The notes beneath the pieces are model-generated. The model was not told the origin of the DNA. It searched no databases and saw only the letters and a list, made by a program, of their open reading frames with translations. The position numbers and the translations under genes were made by a program. Below, in pieces: positions 34,147 to 45,972 of a stretch of DNA of 64,000 bases (position 1 is its first letter; the number at the start of each line of letters is the position of its first letter). This DNA is from Alopecurus myosuroides (taxonomy: Eukaryota; Streptophyta; Magnoliopsida; Poales; Poaceae), in contig CM054062.1 of assembly GCA_028641055.1 (NCBI GenBank), forward strand, positions 184,511,958 through 184,575,957. The letters run 5' to 3'.

Positions 34147-34735
34147 CAGATAAGTTGAATGATGCTTTATGGGCTTATAGAACTGCTTATAAAAATCCTA
34201 TGGGTATGTCTCCCTACAAAATGGTTTATGGAAAATCTTGTCACTTGCCTTAAGAATTAGAACACAAATCTTATTGGGCAGTGAAAGAACTAAATAAAGA
34301 TTTTTAAACTTTCTGGTAAGAAAAGAATGCTTGATTTGAATCATTTAGATGAATGGAGATGTGAAGCTTATGAAAATGCCAAGCTCTTTAAAGATAAAGT
34401 TAAACAGTGGCATGATACAAGAATCCTTAAAAGAGAGTTTCATGTTGGTGAGAAAGTTCTATTGTATCGGTCTCGTCTCAATTTTTTTTGCGGGAAAATT
34501 ACTCTCCCGATGGGAAGGACCTTATATTATTGAAGAAGTGTATCGTTCGGGTGCAATTAAATTGCTTCCCTCAAAGATAACACTACACAAGTGGTAAATG
34601 GATAAAGACTCAAATATTATATTTCTAGGGATTCCTATGATGAAGATGTGGATGTTATTCAAGTAATGACTCCGGAGAAGTTCATTAGGGGGAAGATTCC
34701 AGAATCTGCAGAGTCTGTTTTGGAATAGGTAACAG
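34147..34735 (+). pseudogene. Athila-like integrase C-terminal fragment
   Basis: DALWAYRTAYKNPMGMSPYKMVYGKSCHLP, then HKSYWAVKELNKDF, LDLNHLDEWRCEAYENAKL, and RWEGPYIIEEVYRSGAIKL match the end of the integrase in Athila-lineage Gypsy elements. The frame holds several stops (after CHLP, after RSRL) and shifts. The catalytic core and everything upstream are missing; the fragment joins the zinc-knuckle piece directly, so a rearrangement or nested insertion lies at about 34142. Confidence 0.85.
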
Positions 34736-34749
34736 TTCTGTCAAGAAAA

Positions 34750-35885
34750 AGTTCACGATTTACCTTTTCAATTATAATTTATTGATTTTTGGAAAATATG
34801 AAAAATACCGAGCCGAAGAGGAGTTGGAGAAGGTGCCCGAAGGCACCACACCATGAGGGGGCACGGGCCCACCCTTGGCCGCGCCACCCTATGGTGTGGG
34901 CGCCCCGGAGCCCCTCTCCGACTCGTTTTCGACCTGGACTTTCCTTTCGTTGCGTATATTTTTGCTATATAATCCCCCGGATCCTCCGAGGTCCGTATAT
35001 CGTTTTCGCGTCGTGTTTCTGCCAGGATCTGTTTTTAGTTTTAGAAGCACCATGGTCTCCGCCAGCAACAACAAGGGGAAGGGACCGAAGGAAGATGATC
35101 CCCAAGACCGGAAGCCGGAGGAGGAGATCGAGAGTGGAGCTAAAGGAGTTGAAGGACCGAAGGTAGATGATCCCCAAGACCGGTGCCATGATCTAATATT
35201 TGAACATGTTATGGTTTTAGGAATATAATTATGTTTTTGATCTTACTTGCAAGTTGTATGCACATATCGTTGTCCGGAATCCGAGGCCCCAAAGTGACAA
35301 ACATTGGGATAACCGGAGGGGGTGGCTGTGATTTGAGGATCACATGTGTTCATGGAGTGTTAATGCTTTGCTCCGGTGCTTTATTAAAAGGAGCACCTTA
35401 ATTACCAATAGTTTCCCTCGAGGCCCCGCTGCAAACGGGCTGGTAGGACAGAAGATGTTGTGCAAGTTTCTCATTGCACGCACGTACGACTAAATATGGA
35501 ACACATGCCTATGGTTACCTAGTACTTGGATGATTTATTATTAATTATTTGCAATTTCCCATGTTTTGATTATTATATGAAATATCTTATCCATGCAACG
35601 CACATTCATCCGTCCCTATGCCTACAGTATTTCAATCCAGGTGCCTACTACGATTACTGTTGATGTCCTTATTTCATTCCTGCTATTATTTCACAACTGC
35701 TACTGCTATAAAACTGTTACTACTGATGAATTGTTGCGAGCAAGTCTACTTCCAGGTACAGCTGAATTGACAACTCATCTGTTAAGGCTTGTAAATATAC
35801 TTTGGCTCCCTTTGTGTCAAATCAATAAATTTGGGTTTTACTTTCCTCGAAGACTGTTGCGATCCCCTATACTTGTGGGTCATCA
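34750..35885 (+). mobile_element. 3' LTR region of the Athila-like fragment
   Basis: The sequence ends CCCCTATACTTGTGGGTCATCA (35864-35885), preceded by AATCAATAAATTTGGGTTTTAC, a terminus I associate with Athila-type LTRs in Triticeae. A TATATAA lies at about 34967. The left boundary was not located. The sequence from 35886 to 35963 is a short spacer before the family G LTR. Confidence 0.55.
35082..35183 (+). repeat. 72-bp direct duplication in the LTR region
   Basis: GGACCGAAGGAAGATGATCC...AAGACCGG at 35082-35111 recurs with one change at 35154-35183. Between them the frame is acidic and Lys-rich, but its coding status is doubtful. Confidence 0.85.
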
Positions 35886-36996
35886 GGGCCTCCGTTGCTC
35901 TGAAGGTCAAGGTTGTGACCAAGGTGGTGGACTATGAAGAAGAAGTTGAATCGGAAGAAGAATTGTAACATCCCTGATTTTTGGAAAGTGCAAAAATCAC
36001 AAAAAATTGAAACTTTTTGTTTTCATGATTAGTGAGTCACCAAAAACCAAATGAGATGCAAGAAATAAAAGAAAACAATACATATTTCAATGATATCGAA
36101 ATTAAGAATCCATTAGGCCTCTATTTTCCTAAACCCTAAAAGCCCATTCAAAATTTTCATTAGTCAAAGAAATTGTTTTCTCTTAGAAATCTTTATTTTA
36201 TAACATGTTTTCAAATCAACTATTACTTTGAAAATGTTTTATGGCAATCAAAAGTTTATAACCCTTAATAAAGTTCTAAGGCTCAAAAAAATATTTTATG
36301 AGAACAAAAGATATTAATAATTCTTAATATTTATTCCAAGTTTTAAACATGAAGGTGTGAATATAAAATGCATTGTTTTGAAAATAACATAAAAGAGGGT
36401 TTTGAAAACAATATTATGACTTGTGGTTTTACTCTAAATTTTATTGATCAACAATATTAATTATTTGATATGAACTATTAAATAGCATTAAGTTACTATT
36501 AGTAAATCCTTCATATCCTAAAATTATAAATGTGAAAGTGGTTTAAAAATGGCTTTCCAAAGATAATATATGACATGTAAAATGTCTCTCAAATTTTATT
36601 TAGACAATAACATCAATTTATTATTTTCTAAATTTTAAAATGGCCTTAAAGTACTTTAGTGTTTTATATATGTGTTCAAAATATAAAAGTGGGAAAACAA
36701 GATAAAATGACTTTCAAAAATAGGTTTTCAACATTTAGAATGTCACTAAAATTTTAGTTGACCAATAACTATGCTTTATAAAAAAATTAAATTAAAAATC
36801 ACATTAAGTAACTATTAAGGAATTATTCAAATTTCCAAATTCAAAAATAAAATATGATGAATTGTTTTCAAAAATGGTATTGTTGGAAAGTATTTCAAAT
36901 TTCAAGAATTTAGAATTTTGTTTCATGTCATTTGGATATTTAAAACAGAAGTTATTATTTAATTAAATAAACAGAAACAAAAAGAAAAAGGAAAGG

Positions 36997-37016
36997 TGAC
37001 GTCAGCGATGACGTCA
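36997..37016 (+). promoter_or_regulatory. as-1-like element in the G1 5' LTR
   Basis: Two TGACG cores separated by 7 bp (TGACGTCAGCGATGACGTCA), the arrangement bound by TGA-type bZIP factors in the CaMV 35S as-1 element. It lies about 105 bp before a TTTAAA TATA-like site. Confidence 0.65.
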
Positions 37017-37567
37017 TCGTCTCCTTCCTCCAGCCGTGATTCTCGCATCCGATTGAAGCCATTACAATCTTGTTGATTGCGGGCAAATCAATGCCCTGAT
37101 TTCTTGCCCGAGCACATCCCTTTAAAGCCCGTGCTTTCCTCTCCTTTTCCCCTCTCCTACCCTCTCAAATCGTGCCCCCTCTCGGCCGAATTTCCTCGCC
37201 GGAGTTGCTCACGGCCGCCGCCGAATTCGTCGAATTCCGGTGAGACAAGCACACGTCCGTGTCCGAGAGCACCCCCTTTTCCTCCCCGTGCCCTTGCGCG
37301 CATTTTGACACCTCCCGTATGCATGGTGCAGCGTAGCGGCAAGGGAGAGCTCGCCGGAGAAGCGACTTCATCGGCCATATCGGGTGTCCATCGCGCCATC
37401 GGGAGAAGTCATCTGCGTGGATGTCGTCGACACCCTTCGAACCACCGTGCTCCGCTGAGCCCTGTGGTGCTCTCCGTTGAGCTCGTGGACCACCGGAGCT
37501 ACATCGCCGTCCAAGTCCGAGCACGGCGCCGCCATCCCGACATTTTCCGGCGAAAATTCCGGCGGAG

Positions 37568-37573
37568 GTAAGC
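37568..37573 (+). promoter_or_regulatory. Candidate splice donor in the G1 leader
   Basis: GGAG/GTAAGC follows the GC-rich leader. The same site exists at 54245 in the 3' LTR, and a GACG/GTGAGC at 58393 in the second G LTR. It suggests the LTR transcript carries a spliced leader; this is inference only. Confidence 0.4.
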
Positions 37574-40500
37574 CCCAATGCCCCAGTACCATTAGATTTA
37601 GATCCGGTGGCCAGGGTTAGATCCACCCCACGAAGAGGTATCAGCCAATCAGGACGCGCCAACTCGGCTGCGCATTAAATTTTTATCTATCGCCGAAAGC
37701 AGCACGTAGCCGGCCTAGGCCTAGTCCCTATCCATCGCCCTGCGCATCAAATAACAGATCTGAGCCCATCTGTCTCTGGATTTAATTCCTGAATAAGAAT
37801 AAAATGTCTATTTTGCAGAAAAGCCCCTACATCTTAGATCTATCATATCTTTTGATCCATAAGGCCAAATTTCGCAATCTTGGACTTTTTGAAAAGCCCT
37901 TGACAATTAGAAACTTTTGGCACTGGCCAAATTAAAATTTGACAAACTTAAAATTGGTCATTTTCAAATATGCTTGTTTGATAAAATTTGGCATAATTCA
38001 AATTCTACAAATCCAAAAATTGTAAATAAAATATAGTTGGAAACCTTAGGATGTGTACTTTCACATCCTCTGTCCAAAAATAATATTTGAACAAATTAAA
38101 ATTGATTTTAGAATTAATTGGTATGTTGAGTATTTTTGACATAGATTTACTTTTATAAATATTTTCAGTATAGTTTCTTTTGCAAAATTGCTCCATTTGA
38201 TAACCTTGAACCAGAAACAACCCTTCCCAACCATTTTGGACATCCTTGGACCATGGCCATGAGTATTTGACCAAAAACCCAACATAGTGATACATCCATT
38301 TTTCACCATGTCTTAGGAATTGTTTTCAACTGTTATTCCTTGATGTTATGTCTATTTGGAGCCAATCCAAGTCCTTAGAATGTGTCAATCACATATAGTA
38401 CCAAGTAGTGAACTTTAGTTTTCTATCTTCTCCACTCCCCCATTCTTGCTTCAAGAATTCACCAAGTCGGCAAAATGGAGATCAAGACTCAAGCACAAGA
38501 ATGAAACTTCAATATCAACTTGGTGGCAACATGAAGAGCTATGAGGAATATCATTGAAGAAATTGAAGGAAGGACATAGACTCCACAGCAAGAAGAAGAA
38601 ACTCAATGAAGTACAGGACTATGAAGAAAATCAAGGAGAAGACATTTTCCTCTCTCTTCCTATCCCTTCCATTTCTTTCTTTTCAAATTGACTTAGTGGT
38701 ATTTGTGCCCATCCCATACCCAAACCAATTAGTGAAGTGAAAGCCATGAAGAATCTATCAAGACCAAGAGAAGAATCCACCCAAGGAACAAGTCTACAAT
38801 AGAAGCATGAAGGTGATCTTCAAGAAGACAAGCATGTGAAGACTTGGAGCAATCCACACAAGTTGAAGAATAACAAGTTGTTTTTGTCCAACCATTGACC
38901 CAAATGGAAAATCCCAAGAATTAGACTTGTTTTCTCTATTGATATTTGAACCTAGACCTACCTTAAACCAAAATGGAAAGACTAAACTTAGATCACTCAA
39001 ATGTTTTGATAAAAACAACTAAGTGTTATACTTGTTATGTGCTTCTTTAGTTGAAATAGTTAGATCACCTTAGTGAACTCTTGGACCTTCCTCAACAAGT
39101 ATGGTTATAATAAAGTTATATCACATCAAACTCAACCTAGTCCATCCCAAGTAAACCCTTGGAATTTCCTTAACAAGTATTGAACTCAAATCTTGACCTT
39201 GTCCTAGTCAACTTGGTTAAACCCCTTTTTGATATGTTAGTTTCTATGTATGTTTTCTGCACTTGTATGTTGTTTGGTAGAATGTTTGTTTATTTTGTTA
39301 TTGTGTTTTCAATGAATAGATTATACGGAGAGCAACGATCTTTTGTGAAGAGAGTGTGGTATCTTCACCAACTTCAACAAGGCAAGTAACACATCATTCA
39401 ACTACCCATTATTTTCTATATGCATTTGTTGATTTTGAGTAGTATGCATGATAGGAAGTTTTACTAAATTATATTATGCTATGCTATATCCTAGTAGTGT
39501 GTAGCCATCCTTATACCTTGTTATTTTGAAGCCTTGGTACTTAGTTGATGCTTTGCCATCCTATAGAGATTGTTTAATTGATGTTGTGAGAAAATTCTAA
39601 GTAACAACTTCAATGAACCATCTGGGTGGATTGGTATTGCGGGCTGTCGAAAGTTGAGTGTCTCCCCGAGGGGAGTTCACTTGAAGGAATGCCACCCAGG
39701 AACAAAGTGATTATGATGTTCCCCAAGTTTAGATTGCTTCCAGTGCAGCCTTTAGTCATATTGTCTCTGTCGTGATTAATTAAGTTGCGAGGGTTCAGCT
39801 CGGGCTTGACAAGCAGATGTAGCATAATTATAGGTGGAACGGGTCTTGCCATTGGGTTGGATTCTTGCTTCTGAAAGATCTCGTCTCGATTCTTCTCCTT
39901 TCCTTAATGCACTCAGGGTGTATAGGATGTTTGGGTTGAGTTGAGTCTGAAGGTGAAAGTGCACAAGCTCTGCAGAGTCAACAAACTAAGATCTTAGCCG
40001 TGTCCCCGGTTATGGACAACTATGAGCAGCTGGACAAGGAAGGACGGAAGAATCACATCACCATTTTCAATAAGTAAAATTTGACCAAGTGAACAGTAGT
40101 AGTGGTGCTTGGATTTCAGTCCAATGACGCCACCCCTTTGAAAAGAGAAGTTTTCTTTTACAAAAGAGATAGGAGAAAACTTGCTTTATGCAAACTTAGC
40201 CAAAACTCCACTCAGCCAAATAAGCATGTAGTATTAGTCTTGCCATTTATATCCACCATAGTGTAACTTGCCAATACATTAAATTGTATTGACTCCCTTG
40301 TGGCTGCATATTCCATATTGCAGATGTTTCTGAAGACGAGTGAGGATTTCGTTTAGGATCTCGAGACTATCGCCAACATGTTTTGCCTGTGGCACATGAA
40401 GAAGATGGGCTCAATGTTGTATTTTGTTTTACGCTATACTTCTTTGTTTTCTGCTAGTCTTCTAAGACTATGCAAGTTGTAATACTATTTTGTAAAGACT

Positions 40501-40629
40501 GGATCATGCGATGTAAATTGATGCATTTGCATGATATTTCATTTTGTACTGTGGTGCTAGCAATTGATCCAGGGACTAGCACACTAACACAGGTATTTCA
40601 CTTTTGCTAAAAGGTGGGATGCTACAAAA

Positions 40630-40641
40630 TGGTATCAGAGC
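40630..40641 (+). other. Primer-binding site of G1, initiator tRNA-Met type
   Basis: TGGTATCAGAGC, three bases after the LTR end. Confidence 0.9.
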
Positions 40642-40689
40642 ATTGTGTTGCCTGTAGGATTCGAGACCCTAAGTTTGGATTAGAATAGG

Positions 40690-43600
40690 TGTGACGCCCC
40701 GAGATCGGGCACTATGCAGATTTCAGCATTCCCGCCAAAATCCACATAATAACCGATTCCAGGTTGCCACTTGTGATAACATTACAACAGTTCACGAATC
40801 ATCCACAACAACAACAGAAAGAGATATACAAGATGACTCAAACGAGTCAGGGATACAACTGATACAATACAAAGATCCAAATAACAGCGGAAGAAACAAC
40901 ATATCGTCCGGCTACGGACAAGATCCAAATTGGACTAAGAGTCCTGAAGATAACCGGGAGCGTCCAATCTCTGCCCAGGCCAAGCCGGAGGGATTCCCAA
41001 GCTAATGTCGTCAGACTTCAAACCTGTTGACTGCAATATTGAATATGCAGCCACGAAAAAGGAATTCGTGGGTCAGTACGGTTAAGTACTGGCAAGTGGA
41101 TAAGCCATACTCACAAGATACCGGCGTAACCAGTCATCACCGGATACAAATACTTTGGGTTCAACGGGAAGGAAAGGATTATTGCAAATAAGCGGCAGCG
41201 GGCTGCACTAACCAACTACAGAGACTCACTACAACATCCGGCTAAAAGAGGGGGATAAGATAGCGTATCGAAACCAACTACAACTACTCACCAAACAAAC
41301 CCATCCAATGTCACCCCCTACTAAGGAAGCAACCCAAGGATAACTCACACTGTTGGATTAAGGATGGATCAAGTTATTGTGGCAATAAGACTATTACTAG
41401 TCAAATTATCATTAGTTAGATGTAAGTTGTTCTGAGTACTTGTTAGCCAGCACTTTCACCAAGTTAACCATAACTGCGGAAAACACGGCTTCTCGAGAAG
41501 ATTTAACCCTGCAGGGGTGCACCAATTTGGCCGTACACGTAAGAATAACCCGCCAGACGGGGATCAACCCACCAAGCGAGGTACTCAACACAACCCAACT
41601 CTGCTTCGCAACAAGCCCAAAGCACCACGTGCTGTGCGTGCGCGGCTAATCGAGCCCCCACGAAGAAAAGGGGGACCCTCATAGCACTGGAAGACCACGC
41701 CGCCCTAAATGCCGACTACAAAAGTTCCACCCTGGCGCCAAGGGTTCGTACCTGCATATGCGTGCAGCAAATGGAAGGCCCGAACTAAGTGTGGCGATTT
41801 GGACGAGATGCGAATCGAATCAAGTTGAGGGGGGCGCCCATACTCGCTTCCCACATGCGGTTAGTGCGCTCATCATGGATCAGTAGACAAGACCCTTTTC
41901 CTAATTAGGTTCGACACTAGCAAGCTTCAAAACCACGCCGGGCCTCCTGCCGGTGCCTTATCATCAAATTATTATTACCCATAACATTAACAGGTTGTTG
42001 ATTGAATTTGAACCCAACTATCAAACTAAATAGGTGCTACAAAAGGAACAACAAGACTTGAGCGCAAACAACACTAAGCAGGCAACTACGACACGGGGCC
42101 AACAAGGTAAACAAGCAACAGTTAATGGGAAGTGGAAGGAAAGGCTATATCATGGCTGCAAAGGTAAACATATGATAGGATCGAGACACAAGCATCGAAT
42201 CAACAGGCTAGAATAAGAACAACGGAAAGAATCGGTAACAAGTGATGAAAGGCAGCCATTTGGCAGCAAGTGAGTATACTTGCCTGGAATCCAGCAAGTA
42301 GAGGTACATCCACAGAACTTGTCGTTGCTCACATCATCTCAACGTCCTATCCGGGAAGAAGCAATGAACCTCGAACAAACACCGGATGCAACAATTACTA
42401 CTACGACAAAAGATCCAGCATGATCAAGATATGGATGCATGACAGATTTAAGGATGCATCAGACATAAACTAGTTGACATGATAAGCAGGTTTAAATGGA
42501 CCCATATGCAATTTGAGTGGCATATGAAAAATCCCATGAATTATGGTTGAAACAATTGTTTTACAACTAACCAATAGGTGAAAGTGGATTAGCATGATGC
42601 ATGGATGAGGAAAACAACAAAATAACAACAATAGAACCAATTGGAAATGAGGTTTACCAATTTTAGAAATTCACTTATTAAGTTTTGGAATTTTGGGTTT
42701 CTTAAAGGTGTCACACAAGCATTTTGTTGTTTTCATCAAGTTTAATTGTTCAAAACAAATAACACAGTTCATATTTGATTAGAACACAAAATTTTAGGTG
42801 GATTACATGTTTCAATTATTGAAAAAGGAATTACAATGATTTAATTATGAATTAAACAAGATTAAACAAGTTTTAATTGAATTTAATTCAAGTGTGAATA
42901 TTATTTGAATTTTATTTGTTCAAAACATAAATTCAAATTCATATTTGAAAAGGTTAGGTTTTTCTGGTTTGAAAACATATGTTTCATGTTCAAAAATAAT
43001 TTAATTTGAGCAAGTTATGAATTTAGCAAATTTAAATGATTTAAACAAGGTTTAAATGATTTAAGCAATTTAAATTATTCAAATCATGAAACAAAATTTA
43101 TATTTGGAAAGGTGGTTTAATTTTGCATGGAAAACATATTTTATTTGTTGGGAAAACAATTTCAAATGATTTAATTAAGCATGTTACCAATTTAATTGCA
43201 TTAAATAAGAGATGGAACAATTATTTAAATTAATTGTTGCAAACCAGAAAACAAAGTTGATATCCAAGTGTGGCATGTGATTTTGGATGAAATTAATGTT
43301 TTGGGTGTTTAATTTGGAGCAACCATTTGCAAGTTATTAATTATGCCATTTAATTTGTCATTTTTATGAATTATTGATTAACATTAATTTTAATTGCCCA
43401 AAATGCAAAACAAAGTTGATAAACAGAAAGTACATTGAATTTGGACTGAAAAACATATTTTATTTGTGTTATTTGAATTAATTATGGAATTAACCAAATT
43501 TGAGATGAATTGTTTAAATTTGAAATTTGAAACAATTTGAAATGTGCAAAACAGAAAACAAATGCTGTAATTAGATAGAGTATTAAATTTGGGGCAGGAA

Positions 43601-45497
43601 ACATATTTTATTTACATTATTTGAGTTTGGAAAATAAAAGTTATGGGCATTTTAATTTTGGGGACTAATTTGTAATTTTACAAGGACCCTTGTGTGGAAG
43701 AAAAGATTTCAGATGGTCCTAGGACTTTCTCTACCCACCGCGGGTCCACACCGTGACGCTGACCGTGGGGCAGCACCAGGCTGGTGCCAACGTGGCGCGT
43801 GTAGAGGCAGCACTGGCCACCACGGTCGATGACCAGTGGGGCCAGGGCGAGCGCGCGCAGAAGAGCAAAAAAATTGGGGTTTTCGCCTCCCCAGGGTTCG
43901 ATCCCGAGATCTGCAGTGGGCGCGCAAGGGACTGCACCACTAGGCTGGTTCGTGGTTCGTGTTAGGACTTGAGGCAGAATCAACAAGAAGTTACCAGCGG
44001 ATGTTAACTGAATTTTAACACCCGAGATTCAGACTGACGGAACGCACGACGGCCGGAAACGAGAACGACAACGACCGAACAGGGTGGCATAGGTCGCGAC
44101 CAACAGCAACTAGAACGGACCAGGGCGTCACGGAACGGGGAAAGCTGGTGCGGGTGGGGATCGGTGCAGGAGCGGAAGGGAGAGGGAAGGAGGAAGGCGG
44201 GCGCTGCTCACCTTGGCTGGTGTCGGAGAAGTCTGTCGAGGTGCAGCGGCGAGGGGATGTTCCCGGCGACGGCGTGGTCACTCCGGTTGCTCCCAGCAAC
44301 CGGCGAGGACGCGGGGAGGTAGATGGAGGCACCGCGAACCCATTCCCGACGTCGGCGCATCCTCGAGGTGACCGTGGCGTCGCCGCGATGAGGAGGCAGT
44401 GGGGTGGTGTGCTCGGTTGGGGTTCAGAACTGAGGAGATGTTCAGAGAGAGGGAGGGAGAAGGAAGAGAGGAAAACGGCGCCGCGGCGGGGCGAGAGGGT
44501 AGGGGCTAGGGCTAGGGCAAACAGAGGGGGTAGGCTAGGTTTTATGGTGGGGAGTGAGCTCGTACGGCAAGCATCGCAGGAGGGGGGAAGGAGATCCTGT
44601 GGCGGTGATACAGTTCGTACAGAGGGGGAGGAAGAAGACAAGATCGACGAAGGGGTATGGGCTTAAGTGGTGGGCTGGCCACTAGGTGGGCTCAGGGAAA
44701 AGAAAATTGGGCTGGAAAAAAAAAGAAAAAAAAGAAAGGAAAGGGGGTGGCCTGTCTCCTTTTGTTTTTATTTTATTTCTTTTGATCCTTTTTTTTGTAA
44801 AAGAGAGAGAGAGAGAAAAGGATAAAGGTTAGGTTTATGTTTTTAGGAAATATTTTTGTTAGTGTTCAAAACAGCAATGTCAAGCAAATGTTAGCATTAT
44901 TTCACAAGTTTGAAATTTCAATTTGATTTAAAGTTTTTAGTTGAATTTTCCCAATAGAGTTTGGGGTTTTGATTTGATAATTAAATTTTATTAAGTTGCA
45001 AGACAATGAGTGAAAGCAAGGTTGGTTTTGATTTCAAAATTGGAAATATTAGTTTGATTTTAAGTGGTTAGTTGAATTTCAAATAAGGTTTGATTTGGGA
45101 ATTTTGGAAATAAACAAACTCTACTTAATAAGCCCAAGCAATTTTGCAATCATTATTGAATTTAATAGTTGGCAAGAATTTTAATGTTTTAACCACAATT
45201 TGATCATGTCAAATAAGAAGGAAAATGATTTGAAATTTAATTTGTCATTAGGGTGTTTGATAAAAGGACTTTTTAGTGAGTAAGCAATTTAAATAACTTC
45301 AAACTATTGAGAACAATTTGAGATGCTTTGTTGGCAATTTTTGAATTGGAAAATTTGGACAATGTTTTGAAAGTTTAATTTGGTTTGATTTTTTCCAGTT
45401 TGTTTTGAAAACAAAATGCAATGCTCATGTGATGCATGTGATGCATGCAAAAGAAAACAAACAACTTCCTATTTAGGGTAACACCCCAGGTGTTACA
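40690..45497 (-). repeat. 3' LTR of the L element
   Basis: In plus orientation it runs TGTGACGCCCCGAG...CCCCAGGTGTTACA. It contains an AT-rich block (42480-43680), the tRNA-like module (43884-43948) and a GC-rich block (43960-44660). No ORF is conserved between L copies at the protein level. Confidence 0.93.
43884..43948 (-). ncRNA. tRNA-like module with Pol III A and B boxes (L element 3' LTR)
   Basis: On the element's sense (minus) strand, CAGCCTAGTGG (43937-43947) matches the A-box consensus TRGCNNAGNGG except at the first base. GATCGAACC (43895-43903) fits the B-box GWTCRANNC fully. Their starts are 44 bp apart, as in tRNA genes. A T7 run (complement of 43867-43873) follows downstream, a possible Pol III terminator. 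No full cloverleaf with a clean acceptor stem can be folded by eye, so this is tRNA-derived rather than a tRNA gene. Confidence 0.5.
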
Positions 45498-45972
45498 GAC
45501 GACACCACTAACAAGGGATTGCGCCCTCGCAATCCACCTGCTAACCCGGGAGGGGAAAGAAGTGCGACTATCGATTCTTCGTTCTTCCAGTTGATCTCCT
45601 CGACACCACTAACAAGGGATTCTTGCTCGGAGTGACGACGATGTTCTTCCACCAGGAATCTTCCGATGATCGAACCTATTAGGTTAAAGGCTCAGAAAAC
45701 GTCCACCCACGTAGGATCCTAACACTTTGAAAGATAGACAAGAGGGGAGACTCCAAAACAAATAAGATGGGAGGGGAAATAGAATAGAGATAAGGAGAAA
45801 ACAAGAATCCTATTGAGATATTGTCCAAAATAGTTCACCAGATATAGTTTTTGACACTCTAAAAACAACGACCGTTAGCGAGGTTAACCTACGGGCTTTG
45901 CGGACCGGTTGCTTCGAGAACCATTCGTATCGAAACAATATCGGGAATCAGAACCAAGGCTCTGATACCATT
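45498..45972 (-). other. 475-bp interior of the L element
   Basis: No ORF of note. CGACACCACTAACAAGGGAT occurs at 45500 and again at 45601 (period 101). No clear polypurine tract precedes the 3' LTR at 45497; the purine-rich stretch visible at 45745-45800 is in plus orientation. Confidence 0.75.
45959..45970 (-). other. Primer-binding site of the L element, initiator tRNA-Met type
   Basis: The minus strand reads TGGTATCAGAGC, two bases from the LTR. Confidence 0.9.

Larger units (their letters stand above)
35964..40626 (+). repeat. 5' LTR of G1 (4663 bp)
   Basis: It starts TGTAACATCCCTG and ends GGGATGCTACA, imperfect inverted termini. The first kilobase is very AT-rich; then come the as-1-like motif (36997), a TTTAAA TATA-like site (37121), a GC-rich leader and a splice-donor-like GAG/GTAAGC (37568). 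The remaining 3 kb is AT-rich with no conserved ORF. Confidence 0.9.

Noticed and set aside
37077..37662. 164-165-aa frames in the G1 LTR leader
   Set aside because: The 3' LTR copy shifts frame through indels, and composition is Pro/Arg-rich as expected from GC-rich leader DNA.
43884..43948. A functional tRNA gene
   Set aside because: A and B boxes fit, but no complete acceptor stem or anticodon arm can be drawn; kept as a tRNA-like module only.
44015..44641. 208-aa minus-strand frame and 172-aa plus-strand frame in the L LTR (also at 49299-49950)
   Set aside because: The frames persist only because the LTRs are nearly identical. The corresponding region of L3 is similar in DNA but frame-shifted, and no domain is seen.
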